Positions 1 through 11,979 of a DNA stretch of 64,000 nucleotides are shown here, piece by piece; the first letter of the stretch is position 1, and every line of letters starts with the position of its first letter. The DNA comes from Maratus speciosus. Lineage: Eukaryota; Arthropoda; Arachnida; Araneae; Salticidae. The notes beneath the pieces are model-generated. The model was not told where the DNA came from. It saw nothing but the letters and a program-made list of their open reading frames with translations, and did not search any database. The DNA lies in contig OZ010787.1 in the NCBI GenBank assembly GCA_963932465.1, positions 14,434,926 through 14,498,925 of the forward strand, in the 5' to 3' direction. The translations under genes were made by a program, and so were the position numbers.

Positions 1-970
1 GATAAAACAGCATAGCTCCGTACTACCCTCCCCCCCCCCCCAGAACAGTATATATATATATTTACTAGAATGCCTGTACTTTTGTCATTTTAGGTTGAAT
101 TAACTTAAATTTAAGAATTTTTTTTAAAAATATTTAAGATGATGTAATGCCTCTTAAAAGAGAACACGTCTACAGTTTGAGATTGGAATGATGCGTAGTA
201 TCCACGTTGCAGTGCAGTTCCAAAGCCTGGGTTTCAAAAAGTCACCAATTTTTTAAAACATGAAAAATAACTAGTTGTTTTGCCGTTTATTTCATTTGAA
301 GGATTTCGTGAAACGTCTCGCTCCTTTAAAAATTTCAATCACTGCAAGTAAAAAATACGATTGACACACGGTATTGTGAAGAAGTAGGTAATAGCATTAA
401 GAACACCAACTGAAAAAAGTGTCTTCAAAAGACCTTGTATGCCTAGAAAATGCAAGAACATTACAATAGTAAAATTTTATTATACAACGACGAAATAATT
501 TGATAATAGAAAAATTTATAATTTGATAATAAATAAAACTGACAAAAGTTTTTAAGGAAGGATGATTCAGTAGAAGAGTGAATGACCTCATTGTTTTACT
601 GACATAAAAATTTGGCGTGAATATGTACGACTTACAAAAGTGATTGTAAGAGTACGAAAATTTGCAAATGTCTGTGATAGACTTAGCTGATCAAGAAAAT
701 AAGTAGATGTGTAGTAGAGTGGTAAGTGTGATACTCACTTCAAAGTATTTAGTGAAGAAACACAATCCCAGTGATGCATGTGAAGCTATCTATTAGGACT
801 ATAATCTAAAAACTTTAACTTATTTTAAGTAAAGACTAGCTGAAAAAACAGAAGTTAATATTGAAAACGAAGTTATAGAAAATGACTAAACTTAAAAAAA
901 TGAACTCAGTCTGCCACCTCTTTTTTCTAGAAAAATAAACTGGGTTTTCGTTAACTCTATAGTATATATG
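1..970. other. AT-rich intergenic DNA, no gene
   Basis: Short poly-C run near 31-41 and an (AT)n run beside it. The longest open frame is a 64-codon antisense frame with no recognisable composition. No conserved motif, TIR or RNA gene was seen. Confidence 0.6.
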
Positions 971-1224
971 AGGGGTTCACAATCATAGTGGGCCGAGTCT
1001 ATTTTGAAAAAAAATGAGATAGTCCATTTAGAAGGTGACTAAAATCTGTTTTATCTACTTCCACAGTAAACCAAGCCTGTAAACAGATGACATATATGAA
1101 AAAGTGTGTTAAAACAGACTTGGTTCACTCTAGGAGTAGATAAAACAGATTTTACTCACCTTCTAAATGGACTATATCATTTTTTTTTTCTAAATGGACT
1201 TGGTCTACTATGGTTGTGATCCCT
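971..1224. mobile_element. Palindromic MITE, about 254 bp
   Basis: The left end reads AGGGGTTCACAATCATAGT and the right end is its near reverse complement. The arms continue inward: the block GTCCATTTAGAAGGTGA near 1022 is mirrored by TCACCTTCTAAATGGAC near 1156, and ATAAAACAGATTTTA-type sequence lies on both sides. The element therefore folds into one long hairpin with a spacer near 1080-1100. It has no coding capacity. The target-site duplication is not clear, so I do not assign a superfamily. Confidence 0.75.
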
Positions 1225-3584
1225 TCATGTGTCTAATATGGAAACTGAATACACTCAAAGGGGAAAGTGTTTACCAAACTCTTTTTGGCGGAATTATCCA
1301 AAATTTTGAATATCAGTACATAAAATTGTTTATGTACTGATATTGTTTAATGAAACGTATTACATAAGAATAATCCATGTAATTAACGCCTAAATTAACT
1401 CTCCAAATTCATACATGTAAGAATTGATATACATGGTGTTTAAATAGTTTGTCTAGATCACATACAGAATTAATTTTGGAAAAAAATATTTTTTCATGCC
1501 TATAATTTAAATAAATCCTTTCGTTTTTAAATTATGAAACGCACTACATTTCATTAAAGTACTGAAGTAAATTATTAAAACAGCCGCAACAAAAATTAAT
1601 GTAAAATATTTTGGGTTGTATTTTACACTGTATTTTACATTTAAGAATGTTACTAAAGAAGAATTGATGAAAGTTACACACCCGATATCAATATTTGAAA
1701 AAATAAAAATAAAACTTTAAAATATAAAAAAATAATATTTTATATTTAATTAAAAAATAATTATAATCTTAGCATGATGGCAGAATGCTGTTCTCTTTTG
1801 ACAATAGTAATTATTTTAAAGATTCATCACCTTTTCCTTTAAAAATTATTTTATAAAGCTCTTTTGAAATATTTAGTACAAGATTATCATAATCTATCAG
1901 TATAGTTTAAAATTATTTTTAAAGATTAAAAAGGTAAAAGAATTTATACAAGAATAGATTATTTTTATTATAAAGCTAATCCACTAGTCTAAAGCAAAGT
2001 TTCAAAATAAAAATGACAATTGTGTAGACTAACTTTATAAATTTATAAATAAGAAAATGCCAAAAAGATCTTTCTACCTAATTCGAAAAAGTAAATAATA
2101 CATGAAAAATGAAATCAAATATCCTCCAAACATTGATTTACAAAATTTCTTCCGCCAACCAAACACAATCTATTTAAGAATACCGGCACAAAAATGTATT
2201 CTTTGGCATGCATTTTAGTGTTCTTGAGTTGACAAGATATCCCTTAAATGTCGAAGGAAAAGGATCTTCAACGATAAAGCTATCTCGACCGGCAAAGTTT
2301 GCAATCCACAAAAGCCTTCCACTTGGCTGAGCATAAATTCACCAACAGGGGCTTTTGCTCCCTCTTGCTTCTCTGTCTGGATGCTCAGATGTTGCCTTCT
2401 CCTCAATTTTTTAGAGTATTCACACTCCCTCTCCTATTCCCCGATATGACCAAATGTCCTTCTGATGACTCAAGAATGGAGATCTGCTGAACTTGGAGCA
2501 ATGTTAAGAAAAAATAGGAGATCCCTGTCGTGTTCAGCCAGTGATGAATAGCTTTTGAGTGACCACTGACCCAGAGTTTGGACTCTGGAGAGAGATATTT
2601 TGCTTTTATTGTTTCCGAGATTTTTTTTTAAGGAGCCTTTCCAGTAGATTTTAAATTCGTGAAGTCATTATGGTTGGGATCAAATGAGACGTGATTATAA
2701 ACATGTTCTGTATTGTTTATGTCACATAAAAGAAAATGTTTGAAGTGAACATTTTTTATATAAATATTACGTTTAAGAAGTAATGAAGTTTCTCTTTAAA
2801 AAAATTACAATTTTTGTGGGGGCTTTAAGAAAATATTTACTGTAAATGAATCATGTAAAACTATTTTATATATACGTTAAAAAATATTTATATTTGAAAA
2901 TTGGATTCGATTATATCAAATTATGATATTACATAGATTTACTTGTTCGTGAAATTATATTTAAAACAAGACGTACATGCAGGATAAATTTTAAAAAATT
3001 ATAAGTGGTGAAATACAGAAATAAATTTTAGCCTACGCTAAAGATGAGAATAATAATGTAAATTTCATTTTACGTAGTATAGAAAAGGAAAATTCTGGAG
3101 TGTCTCCACTTAGATTTTCAAACATTTTACGTAATTCTATGCGTTCAAATAGTAACATAAAAATAAATAAAAATTTACATTAAAAGTATGCAAAGAAATA
3201 TTTCCATTGGTAAAACGGCCTCAAGTTCTAAAGAAAACGTTCCCTTTCATTCATAAAGCTGAAACATTTTCTAAAATCATGGCATAATTTTCACTAAATT
3301 ACCATTTCACTCATGCTGAAATGAAGGCCTGAAAATTAAAATACACATTGAAAGTGAATTTAGATCGTGATTCTAATAGGAGTTTTAAGTTGTTTTGAAT
3401 ATAAGGATTTCGTAATATTTCCTTAACAACGTGCGATACTTAAATTTCTCTATAAACTTGTATCAGATTAATAAAACTATTAAAAAAAGTTCCCAGTTAA
3501 ACTGATTGCAACGAGCTCACAGGTTATTCAGACTAATTCTATATCATACTCTTATTTCAAAGAATAATGCCCCTCGCAAAATAA
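1225..3584. other. Intergenic DNA with one GC-richer patch
   Basis: Mostly AT-rich with no gene. A patch at about 2205-2540 is visibly richer in G+C and holds overlapping 63-codon frames on both strands. The minus frame (2215-2406) includes the residues KQEGAKAPVGEF. I could not match it to a family. It may be a decayed exon or part of an unrecognised repeat. Confidence 0.4.
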
Positions 3585-4020
3585 ATTAAGGGGGATTAGG
3601 CGCACCTTTCCTCCCTTTATACTTAACCAACGAACCTCCAAATCTAATCAGGGAAGCACCTTATCAGAATAAAACTGAATACCAAATTTGAAGCCAATCG
3701 GATAATTCTGCATGAAAAACCCATTTAGCTAAATTAAAAGGGGGATTAGCTCCCCCACTTTCCTCTTTTATACTAAACCAATGAACCTCTAAATCTAATC
3801 AAGGAAACACCTTATCAGAATAAACCAGTATACCAAATTTGAAACAAATCGGGCATTTCTGCATGAAAAACCCATATATCTTAATTAAGGGGAATTAGCC
3901 CCCCATCAACCTTTATACTTAAACAATGAACCCCCCAAAACAAATCAGGAAAGCGCCTTATCAGAATGAACCTATTTACAAAATTTGAAGCTAATCAGAT
4001 ATTTCTATCAAGAGTTATCG
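3585..4020. repeat. Minisatellite, about 154-bp unit, 3 copies
   Basis: The block GGGGATTAG begins copies near 3590, 3740 and 3899. Each copy continues with a run on the pattern TTTATACTTAACCAA, then CACCTTATCAGAATAAA, then AAATTTGAAGC(C)AATCGG and TGCATGAAAAACCCAT. The units differ at many positions, so the array is old. The third copy decays after about 4005. Confidence 0.85.
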
Positions 4021-4710
4021 CGTTACGTACATACAGAACCTGCGGGTATATTAGCTCTCAGGGTTTGATAGCATGTGAGCTAAAAAACAGACTCTGGGGA
4101 CTTAAAATGTAAAAAAAAATGCAAACATACTCGCATATATGCACACATATATATGGAATCATTGTAAAAATCGCAAAAGTGTATTCAGAGAACCTCAAAA
4201 TATGAAGCCCAGCAAAGAAGAAATTGCTGGCCAGCAGCAAGATGGGTGCTGGCAATGATGGAGAAGTGCTGGCTGATGGTCTACCAGTGCATGACCACTG
4301 CTGCTGGACAGCTTCAGTCAACTTTGCTGTTGGAAATCATCAGATAAAATTCTGGTGGGCATGCGTTTTATCTCATGCGCTGGCCCGCCACTACACGGAA
4401 GTGCACGAACTTTTGCAGTATTATTGCCAGAAGCCCTTACTCTAGGTGGCGCTGCGAATATAGAAGACACTGAGTATTTGAACACAAATCTGAAATGAAT
4501 ATCTTAACACAATTTAAGCTGTGAAGCTAATTTTTTTTTTTAAACTGTATAAAATATAGCACCACTGCCACCAACAAAATAAATAAGTAAATGAATAAAT
4601 AAATAAATTCTTTATTTCAACGCACTTTTTTCTCTCCTTAAATCTGGTTTTACTATGTTACAAAGGATTTCGGTTTTCATTATTTATACAGTTCAGAATC
4701 AATAATAAAA

Positions 4711-5283
4711 ACAAGTTGGAAATTGCTCGTCAAACGTGGCAAATGGGGTGCGTTCATACTATAACTAGTTTTATAATTAATTTTTGCACCCCATATAGTA
4801 CTGAATGTATATATTTTTGCACTTTATAAGTGCATAGTCTGTAACATCATTAAAATGCACTTTCAATATTTTTTCCCCATTCCCCGTAATGTAACGGAAC
4901 ACTTTTGAATGTCCCTGTAATTAAACTATATATCCGATTTTTATAAAATTTGAAATGGCTCGACAAAATTTTGCAACAATTATATATTTAAAATTTCCGA
5001 CCATTCGGAAGGCTGTAACATCATTAAAATGCACATGCAATAATTTTTCCCATTAGCCGTAATGTAAAGAAAATCTTTTGACTGACCCTGTAATTAAACC
5101 ACACGTCCGATTTTCATAAAATTTGAAATGACTCAACAAAATTTTGAGACAATCATATATTTAAAATTTCAGACCATTCGGTTGGGTAGTTTTTGCTCTG
5201 TTATATGCGGACAGACAGACGGACGGACGGACTGAACGACGACTATAGGTGCTACGTATTTATATAATTACGAACGCACCTAA
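4711..5283 (+). repeat. Nested non-autonomous repeat (GGTGCGTTC family)
   Basis: Inserted in the 5S-carrying element: the empty site is seen in the copy at 11370. It starts ACAAGT..AAATTG, then CAAACGTGGCAAAT and GGTGCGTTCATACTATAAC, and ends GAACGCACCTA. GGTGCGTTC and GAACGCACC are inverted. It contains a 171-bp tandem duplication (units at 4842 and 5014, each starting GTAACATCATTAAAATGCAC) and a GACAGACGGACGG-type run near 5212. Related copies lie at about 19425-19880 (minus) and 50580-51069 (plus). It could be a SINE-like element or a MITE; an A-rich right end leaves both open. Confidence 0.8.
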
Positions 5284-5414
5284 AAAAGCGTATAAAATAT
5301 ATAGGATTTCTATGCAATAGAATAATTTCTATACCAGTTTAATGATTGGGAACGTAAATCACAAAAGAAACAAACTTGAAATAGTGTAATGAGAGCTTGA
5401 AAACTACGAGCAGT

Positions 5415-5502
5415 CGTAACGTACGTTGAAAGCACTTGTTCCTGTCCGATCACGAAAACCAAGCAGCATCGAGCGCGGTCAGTACTTGGGAGGGTGACCA
5501 CA
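5415..5502 (+). pseudogene. 5S rRNA-derived segment inside DNA transposon (copy 1)
   Basis: The stretch contains GTTGAAAGCACTTGTTC, GTCCGATCACGA, AAGCAGCATCGAGCGCGGTC and AGTACTTGGGAGGGTGACCA in order, which follows the conserved middle and 3' part of eukaryotic 5S rRNA, including the A-box/IE/C-box region of its internal RNA polymerase III promoter. The 5' start and 3' end of 5S rRNA are degenerate or missing, so it is not a functional 5S gene. The antisense frame over it (5310-5537) is an artefact of the kind often mis-annotated as protein. Confidence 0.9.
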
Positions 5503-6115
5503 TACAGTTCAAATATTTCTATAGGCATTACTATCATAGACTCTTCATCAGATATTTCTATAGCTCTTGGTGAAACTAGCTTATAGAAAAAAGAGCCGTA
5601 ATTATATAATACTTTTTTTTTTTTTTTTATAGAATTCTATAAGAAATTTTTGTAAGGGAAAGTGCTGGGCCAGCAAAGAATAGCAGTGGGATAGGTGCTA
5701 GCACTGCAGGAAAAGTGCCGGATTGAAGTAATGTGATGGCATACCAATGCTGGCCTGCTGTTGGCCATCACTGATGAGCCAGCTGCATTCTGCTCGGACA
5801 CTTTTCGACAGGTTTAAGTAATGGCACCATTGCACTTTACCGCTGATAGCAGTGCTGGCTGCCATCTTTTTCCAGCTGATGGCCCACTCTTTCTTTCTTT
5901 GCTGGGAGATATGTCAAAATACCCATAATCGAGTTTTTATAATAAGTACAATGCTTTGCTTGCACTATATGCATCAGAAAAGTTAAAAAAAAAAAAAGTT
6001 TCACCAATTGGGAAACTCTATGTAGTTATCTCAGTAACTGAAATATTTTTCTTAAACTTTTGAATTAGGTTAATTATTATAGTTGTAATTTCAGTTGAAG
6101 CCACATTCTGTTTTT

Positions 6116-7029
6116 ACCCGACTGAAAAGAAGGGTTATGTGTTTCACGCGTATCTGTATATGTGGATTTCTTTATACCCTCGAAACACCCCAACGGCTGG
6201 ATGGAGTTTAATGAATGAGGTCTCTATCAATTCGTCTTAACGGCCCGATGGTTATAGGCTAGGTTTTATTTTTATAAATTCAAAATGGCGGCAGTAAAAT
6301 ACAAAATGGTGGTAGAGACGAAAAAAAAATTTACGCACCCTATTGAGTGGCATATCATTGGATAGGTCTTTCAAAATGAAGACGATGTTTCATTGATTAT
6401 TTTACAGTCAGAAGCTCCGTTAAAATATTATACAACCTGGAAGTTGTGCATGTATTGTGAATCTCTAGCTTTACTGCAACTCTAACTATCATAGCCATCT
6501 ATAGACCACATCAAAACAGTGTTTATAGATAGGAACTAACAATTAAACACAACTTAAAAGTCATCAATACAAGTAAATAAAAAAAATAGGTAAGTAATGT
6601 AAACAAGTAATATAAAAAAAATATTTTAAGTCAATTCCTACTTAGGTCAATAAGAGAACTTTTTTTCTCCCATTCTTCCTTCCTGTTAAGTGGTGCTTAA
6701 AATGCCTTGATCAAGAAGAGGGCTCTCTCGGTCTTAAAATACCTTGATCAAGAAGAGGGCTCTCTCGATTATTGAAAATCATTTTATTTAATTTAATTAA
6801 TGAATTAATATTTGAAAAAAAAACTGGATTAACATCAATTGTCATCCACTACAAGTTTTAAAAATTTATTTGAGCTTGACTGGATGAATAATAAGTATTT
6901 TATTAATGATTAAATATTTGAACAAGATATATATAGCGAGAGTGTGAGCTAATAGTAGGAATTGAAATAAAAAAGTATTTTCACATTGATAGTAAATTAT
7001 TAATTAGTTCGCTTTTTACTCAGTCGGGT
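6116..7029. mobile_element. Probable non-autonomous element with ACCCGACTGA ends
   Basis: ACCCGACTGA at 6116 is mirrored by TCAGTCGGGT at 7020-7029. The left part has a run GGGTTATGTGTTTCACGCGTAT followed by CAAAATGGCGGCAG and AAAATGGTGG words, a style common in arthropod repeats. No ORF is found. The target duplication is unclear, so the element boundaries are provisional. Confidence 0.5.
6696..6769 (+). repeat. 37-bp tandem duplication
   Basis: Two almost identical units begin CTTAAAATGCCTTGATCAAG and CTTAAAATACCTTGATCAAG and both end AGGGCTCTCTCG. The low divergence means a recent duplication inside the 6.1-7.0 kb element. Confidence 0.9.
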
Positions 7030-7449
7030 TTTTTGATTTTTTAAATTTAATAGTTTATTTCTTAATGGGAAATTCCCAGACTGCAGCAATATTACATTCT
7101 ATGTTAAATAGGATCTATTTCTGTAAAAGGGTTTTGTACCCAAAGCAAAAATAAAACATTATTAATTTTTTTAAATTTAGTTATTATTAAATGCATGCCA
7201 CAACAATTATTAATTTATCGAAAGAAAATTATATCTTTGAATTTTTTTTTTTCAAAAAAGTAAAAAGGGAAATTTCTGTTACCATTCTTTAACTGCTATT
7301 TTATTTTATTTATTTATTTTTTTATTTTTATATGCTGTCAGTAGCTGATAGCTTTAGTCAACAATTTTAAATATGAAATTTGGTATAATTGCACTAGTTT
7401 CAAAGAAAACAATTTAAACTACAAAAGATGGAAGAAGAAAAAAAATATC

Positions 7450-7824
7450 AGGTTGTAACGAAAGTTTCCACAGCTAATACGGTCAGTGCCTGTGCAAACA
7501 TTTCGCGCTGACGTACTTGCTCATGTTTTGTGAAACGATTTTTGGCATTTGAAAGAAAGAGACTTGCTCATTAAGTACAAGGTGTCTGAAATGTAACTAT
7601 CACGCTACCAGATTAGAACCATTATTTATTCTCCGTTCTGTTGCAAAAAATCAGCTACAGAATGTCACCGAATAAAGTGTTCAGCTTTAGGGACTAGTGT
7701 TGTATCATATCACACTGTGAAGGTTTGGCAGAATGATGGTTATATATAAAATTACAGTTAACTATATATATTATAATTACTATTATATAATGGTGATTTG
7801 GCGGAAAATTTTCGTTACAACCTA
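7450..7824. mobile_element. MITE with AGGTTGTAACGAAA termini
   Basis: AGGTTGTAACGAAAGTTTCC at 7450 is mirrored at about 7803-7824 by GGAAAATTTTCGTTACAACCT. The length of about 375 bp with no transposase frame suggests a Tc1/mariner-type MITE. No clear TA duplication sits exactly at the edges, so the superfamily is inferred. Confidence 0.65.
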
Positions 7825-10800
7825 ATATGAGTATTTTTTTTAAGTTTTCAAGATATCTCAAATTCAATACTTCCATTTCTTACGTGGGATATAATGTTGA
7901 AGGATATTTGCACACCTGACACAGATTTAGCATTTTAGAAGCAATATAAATAAATAAAAATCAGATTAAAAAATGATTTTCAAGATTTCGTTCGCTATGC
8001 AATCACCTGAAGAGTGTTTATAAAACAACTGTAGTTCCGTTCTATTAAAGGTAAAATTTTGAAATTATTCCAAGACCGTTTTTAAAGAATTGACTGTTTT
8101 AACGAAAACATATCAAAATCGGCTTATCGTGAAATTAAGAACTTTTTGAGACACTGACTTTTCTTGTAAAACCTTACTCTAAGACGGGAATTGCACTCAG
8201 AAGGTGGATGATAATCTGACTTCATATTGCATGAAGAAATGTGTATCTTCTATAGGTTTTCAATGCAAATTCCAAAACGGTACAAGTCATTTTTGCAAAT
8301 AATGTACAAGTTTTCCTGGTGTCTTACCTTTGTCTAAAAATTAAGAAAAAAAAACTGTTATTAATTCAAATAAAGCGGAAAAACTTTGAAAAATGATTCA
8401 CTATCTGGTTATGGATGCTTTGTTTTAGTATTTAAAAACAATAATATGTCCGTGTACCTGCAAATTTCAGTTTTATGTTTCTGAATTAATATTTAATTGA
8501 TGGCTATTTATCATCAACAGGAATTTTCCCATGGTTTTCGAAAATATATCAGATACAACGTACAATACATATATTAAGATATAGCATAGCAGAAATCATG
8601 ATAGAGATATCTACTTACAGCTAGCAGATGAGATGTCAGTGTTTTTAACTTAAAATGATGATGTTGGATATCAGCTTGTACTAAAGTGGATCGACCTAGT
8701 ATCAAACCATTTCTGGCTTCCATATGATGTTTTCGGCAAAGTGCCGTCTACGACAATCAGGGTCCGACCGGGGTTAGATGCTATTCATAACCGGATTGCG
8801 CTTCCTTATTACGTGAACAAAAAATAGATTATATGAGCTTAAATAAACAATAATACCTACGAAGAATTTTAATATATGAGTGTGCGAGGGTTGAATTGCT
8901 AAATCTGTGATCATTGACCGATGACTGACGATCTTAATCTTTATAGATGTCTTCGATGCTTTTTCAAAATTAAAGGTATTTCTAAATTTACTATGTTCGT
9001 TTGTGAAAAATTATAGGTAGTATTGCTTTGTTCAGTATTAGAGTTACCTGAATTGTGGTACAGGGCTCAAGTAAAGGGTTAATCATGTTAATTCATAAAT
9101 AAGTTTAATTTAATTCGTTAACTGTATTTTAAAATTTTAAAATTTTGAAATGATGTATATTGTCATAAGGAATTTAAAAATACTATGTAATTTACGTTCT
9201 AAGTTGTATCGCTTAACCAACGGGATTATCTCGTTTAGAAATAATTTTCTTTCTATGTAGATACTGCAAATAAAGTTTTTTATTTTGTCTTTCATTCTTG
9301 CCTCATGTATTTAATTGTTAAGTTTTTCTTACAGGCTAATTTACTGATAGTAAGGTTTTAAATATTTTATTCCTTAGTATCTTTAAAAAAATTATTTAAT
9401 TCTCCTAAGTTAGAGCTTCTTTAAAAAAGTAACAAAACGCAATATAATTCTGTATTAATGTTGAAGATTAAGTTCAACTGTACAAGTTCTGACCAGAGAA
9501 TCGTACGATCTAAATTAAATGCTTATTCAAGATGCTTGGGAATAAGTTAATTTTATGTAATCGATTTCTCTTAGATGCCCAGTTCTTCCTAAAACGAATG
9601 GTAAATAATTATGTTGATATCAGCTTTTCCGATCCTACTAAAAGTGATACTATCATAGTTTCCCAAGTCACTATCATGATCATCCATTGTGAACGAAAAA
9701 GAAAATGTAAAGAGACAGTGATGTTTAAACTTCGTTATATGAAATAATAAATATATAACTGAAAATACTAATTATAAAAATAAAAATTCCGATTTAAAGG
9801 AAATTTTATCCAAGTGATCTGACAGCATGATTTAACTGGGATACATGTTTTTGGTATATTATACATACACGAGTTGATTCGAGATAGCAAGGTAAGTAGT
9901 TAAATAAAACGAAATATGTAAACAAATCATCGATAATATTATTTTATATTTCGACCTGTGAAAAGTATTCTATCATTTAGGTGATTTTCACGAGATAATC
10001 TTAAATCTAGGACATTGTGGTAGCTGAAATAAGTGACAAAGTGCAAGATACAATATTTTATTGTTCATGAATCTTTCGAATGTGGTCTTTCCGATATGTT
10101 CTAAGCTCTGGGCGTTTCCATATTTTGAGCTCAAACGATACTCCACCCATTCAATTTGCACCGCACCCAACAGGTTCCGATAACCTCTTATAAGTCGATT
10201 TTGCCGGGATAGTGATCGGCATATCTGTTAATTACTCCCTCTGTTAGAACTATGAATTATCTAACTTTAAATTGACTGCTTAGCACTTATAGAAAATTGC
10301 TGTATCTTACAATAAACTTATTTGATTTTCAAATCTCTCGTGAGCTGATTTGTAATACACAAATGCTCTGATTCAAAAATTTGGTTTTAGATAATAAACT
10401 ATAAGTTTGGCAATAGATTTCTAATAATATTCTGTTTGCATTGGTGATTTCATAATTTAAAACGGAACTAATAAGTATTCTTTCAGTGATCATTTAATTG
10501 ATATTTAAACAGCATTAGTTGATATTTCATTATAAAACAGTCACGTATATTTTTCAGAAGAGAAAGAAAAAAACAAGTAAAATATAGGGTCAGTCGGGGT
10601 AATTGAAAACAGATGGGAATTGAGAACGCGGGACACAGAGCAATTTAGCAGCAAGTTATCGAACTAAGATGCTAGTAAACTTGAATAAGACAGTAAAAGA
10701 AGGAGTCTCAGCTCTTCCCGCCTTATATATCGTTGCCTGATTAGCTTTAATGACGTTTAATAAAAGTGTTATAAGAAAAATCTGCTAAAAGAAGTTTTGT

Positions 10801-10873
10801 TTTTTATTATTTTGCTCTTCTGTTCGCACATTTGAAAGCAAGTAGTAATTATACACAGTAAAAAATAAAACCT
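7825..10873. other. Unassigned AT-rich DNA, about 3 kb
   Basis: No gene was recognised. Short frames at 9532-9747 (plus, 71 codons) and 9988-10170 (minus, 60 codons) match nothing I know; the second lies in a slightly GC-richer patch, as does 8700-8815. Near 10588 a word GGGTCAGTCGGGGTAATTG resembles a transposon terminus, but no inverted partner was found. Confidence 0.4.
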
Positions 10874-11979
10874 CCCAGCAAAGAGGAAATTGCTGGCCAG
10901 CAGCAAGATAGGTGCTGGCAATGATGGAGAAGTGCTGGCTGATGTCTACCACTTCATGACAACTGCTGGACAGCTTCAGTCAACTTTGTTGTTGGAAATC
11001 ATCAGATAAAATTCTGGTGGGCATCCATTTTATCTCATGCGCTGGCCCACCACTACATGGAAGTGCACGAACTTTTGCAGTATTATTGCTGGGAACCCTT
11101 ACGCTAGGTGGCGCTGCGAATATCGAAGACATTGAGTATTTGAACACAAATCTGAAATGAATATCTTAACACAATTTAAGCTGTGAAGCTAATTGTTTTT
11201 GAAACTGTAAAAAATATAGCACCACTGCCGCCAACAAAATAAATAAGTAAATGAATAAATAAATAAATTCTTTATTTCAACGCACTTTTTTTCTCTCCTT
11301 AAATCTGGTTTTACTAGGTTACAAAGGATTTCGGTTTTCATAATTTACGCAGTTCTGAATCAATAATAAAAAAAAGTGTATAAAATACATAGGATTTCTA
11401 TACAATAGAATAATTTCTATACCAGTTTAATGATTGAGAACGTAAATCAGAAAAGAAACAAACTTGAAATAGTGTAATGAGAGCTTAAAAACTACGAGCA
11501 ATCGTAGAGTACGCTGAAAGCACTTGTTCGTGTCCGATCACGAAAATCAAGCAGCATCGAGCGCGGTCAGTTCTTGGGAGGGTGACCACATGCAGTAAAA
11601 ATATTTCTATGGACATTATAGTCACTTCTACAGATGTTTCTATAGCTCTTGGTGAAACTAGCTTATAGAAAAAAGAGCCATAATTATATAATACTTTGTT
11701 TTTAATAGAATTCTATAAGAAATTTTTGTAAAGTGCTGGGCCAGCAAAGGAATAGCATCGGGATAGGTGCTAGCACTGCAGGAAAAGTGCCAGATTGAAG
11801 TAATGTGATGGCATACCAATGCTGGCCTGCTGTTGGAAATCACTGATGGGCCAGCTGCATTCGGCTTGGACACTTTTCGACAGGTTTAGGTAATGGCACC
11901 CTTGCACTTTACCGCTGATAGCACTGCTGGCTACCATCTTTTTTCCAGCTGATGGCCCACTATTTCTTTCTTTGCTGGG
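10874..11979. mobile_element. Non-autonomous TIR element with 5S-derived core (copy 2)
   Basis: It is the uninterrupted sister of the element at 4208-5906: same CCCAGCAAAG termini, same order of internal blocks, flanked by CT on both sides. Comparison of the two copies exposes the empty site of the 570-bp insertion in copy 1. Differences are scattered substitutions and small indels, so the family expanded some time ago. It has no transposase. Confidence 0.88.
11502..11589 (+). pseudogene. 5S rRNA-derived segment inside DNA transposon (copy 2)
   Basis: The same 5S-like blocks as in copy 1 are present in the same place and orientation: GCTGAAAGCACTTGTTC, GTCCGATCACGA, AAGCAGCATCGAGCGCGGTC, then CTTGGGAGGGTGACCA. 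Sharing between copies shows that the 5S segment belonged to the ancestral element and did not arrive separately. Confidence 0.9.

Larger units (their letters stand above)
4208..5906. mobile_element. Non-autonomous TIR element with 5S-derived core (copy 1)
   Basis: The termini are CCCAGCAAAGA and its exact inverse TCTTTGCTGGG-type end, flanked on both sides by AG, a possible 2-bp target duplication. The sub-terminal regions are dense in TGCTGGC/GCCAGCA words, probably transposase sites. The body is nearly colinear with a second copy at 10874-11979, except for a 570-bp insertion at about 4711-5283. There is no transposase gene; the ORFs across it are shadows. The superfamily is unassigned because the TIR and a 2-bp duplication do not match one that I can name with confidence. 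A segment homologous to 5S rRNA lies inside. Confidence 0.85.

Noticed and set aside
5310..5537. 75-codon minus frame over the 5S-like segment
   Set aside because: It is the reverse reading of 5S-rRNA-like sequence, a known source of false proteins.
8690..8800. Possible tRNA or tRNA-derived SINE in a GC-richer patch
   Set aside because: No convincing A box plus B box (GGTTCRANNCC) pair and no cloverleaf could be drawn.
10588..10620. GGGTCAGTCGGGGTAATTG as a transposon end
   Set aside because: No inverted partner or target duplication was found nearby; kept only as a note in the gap description.
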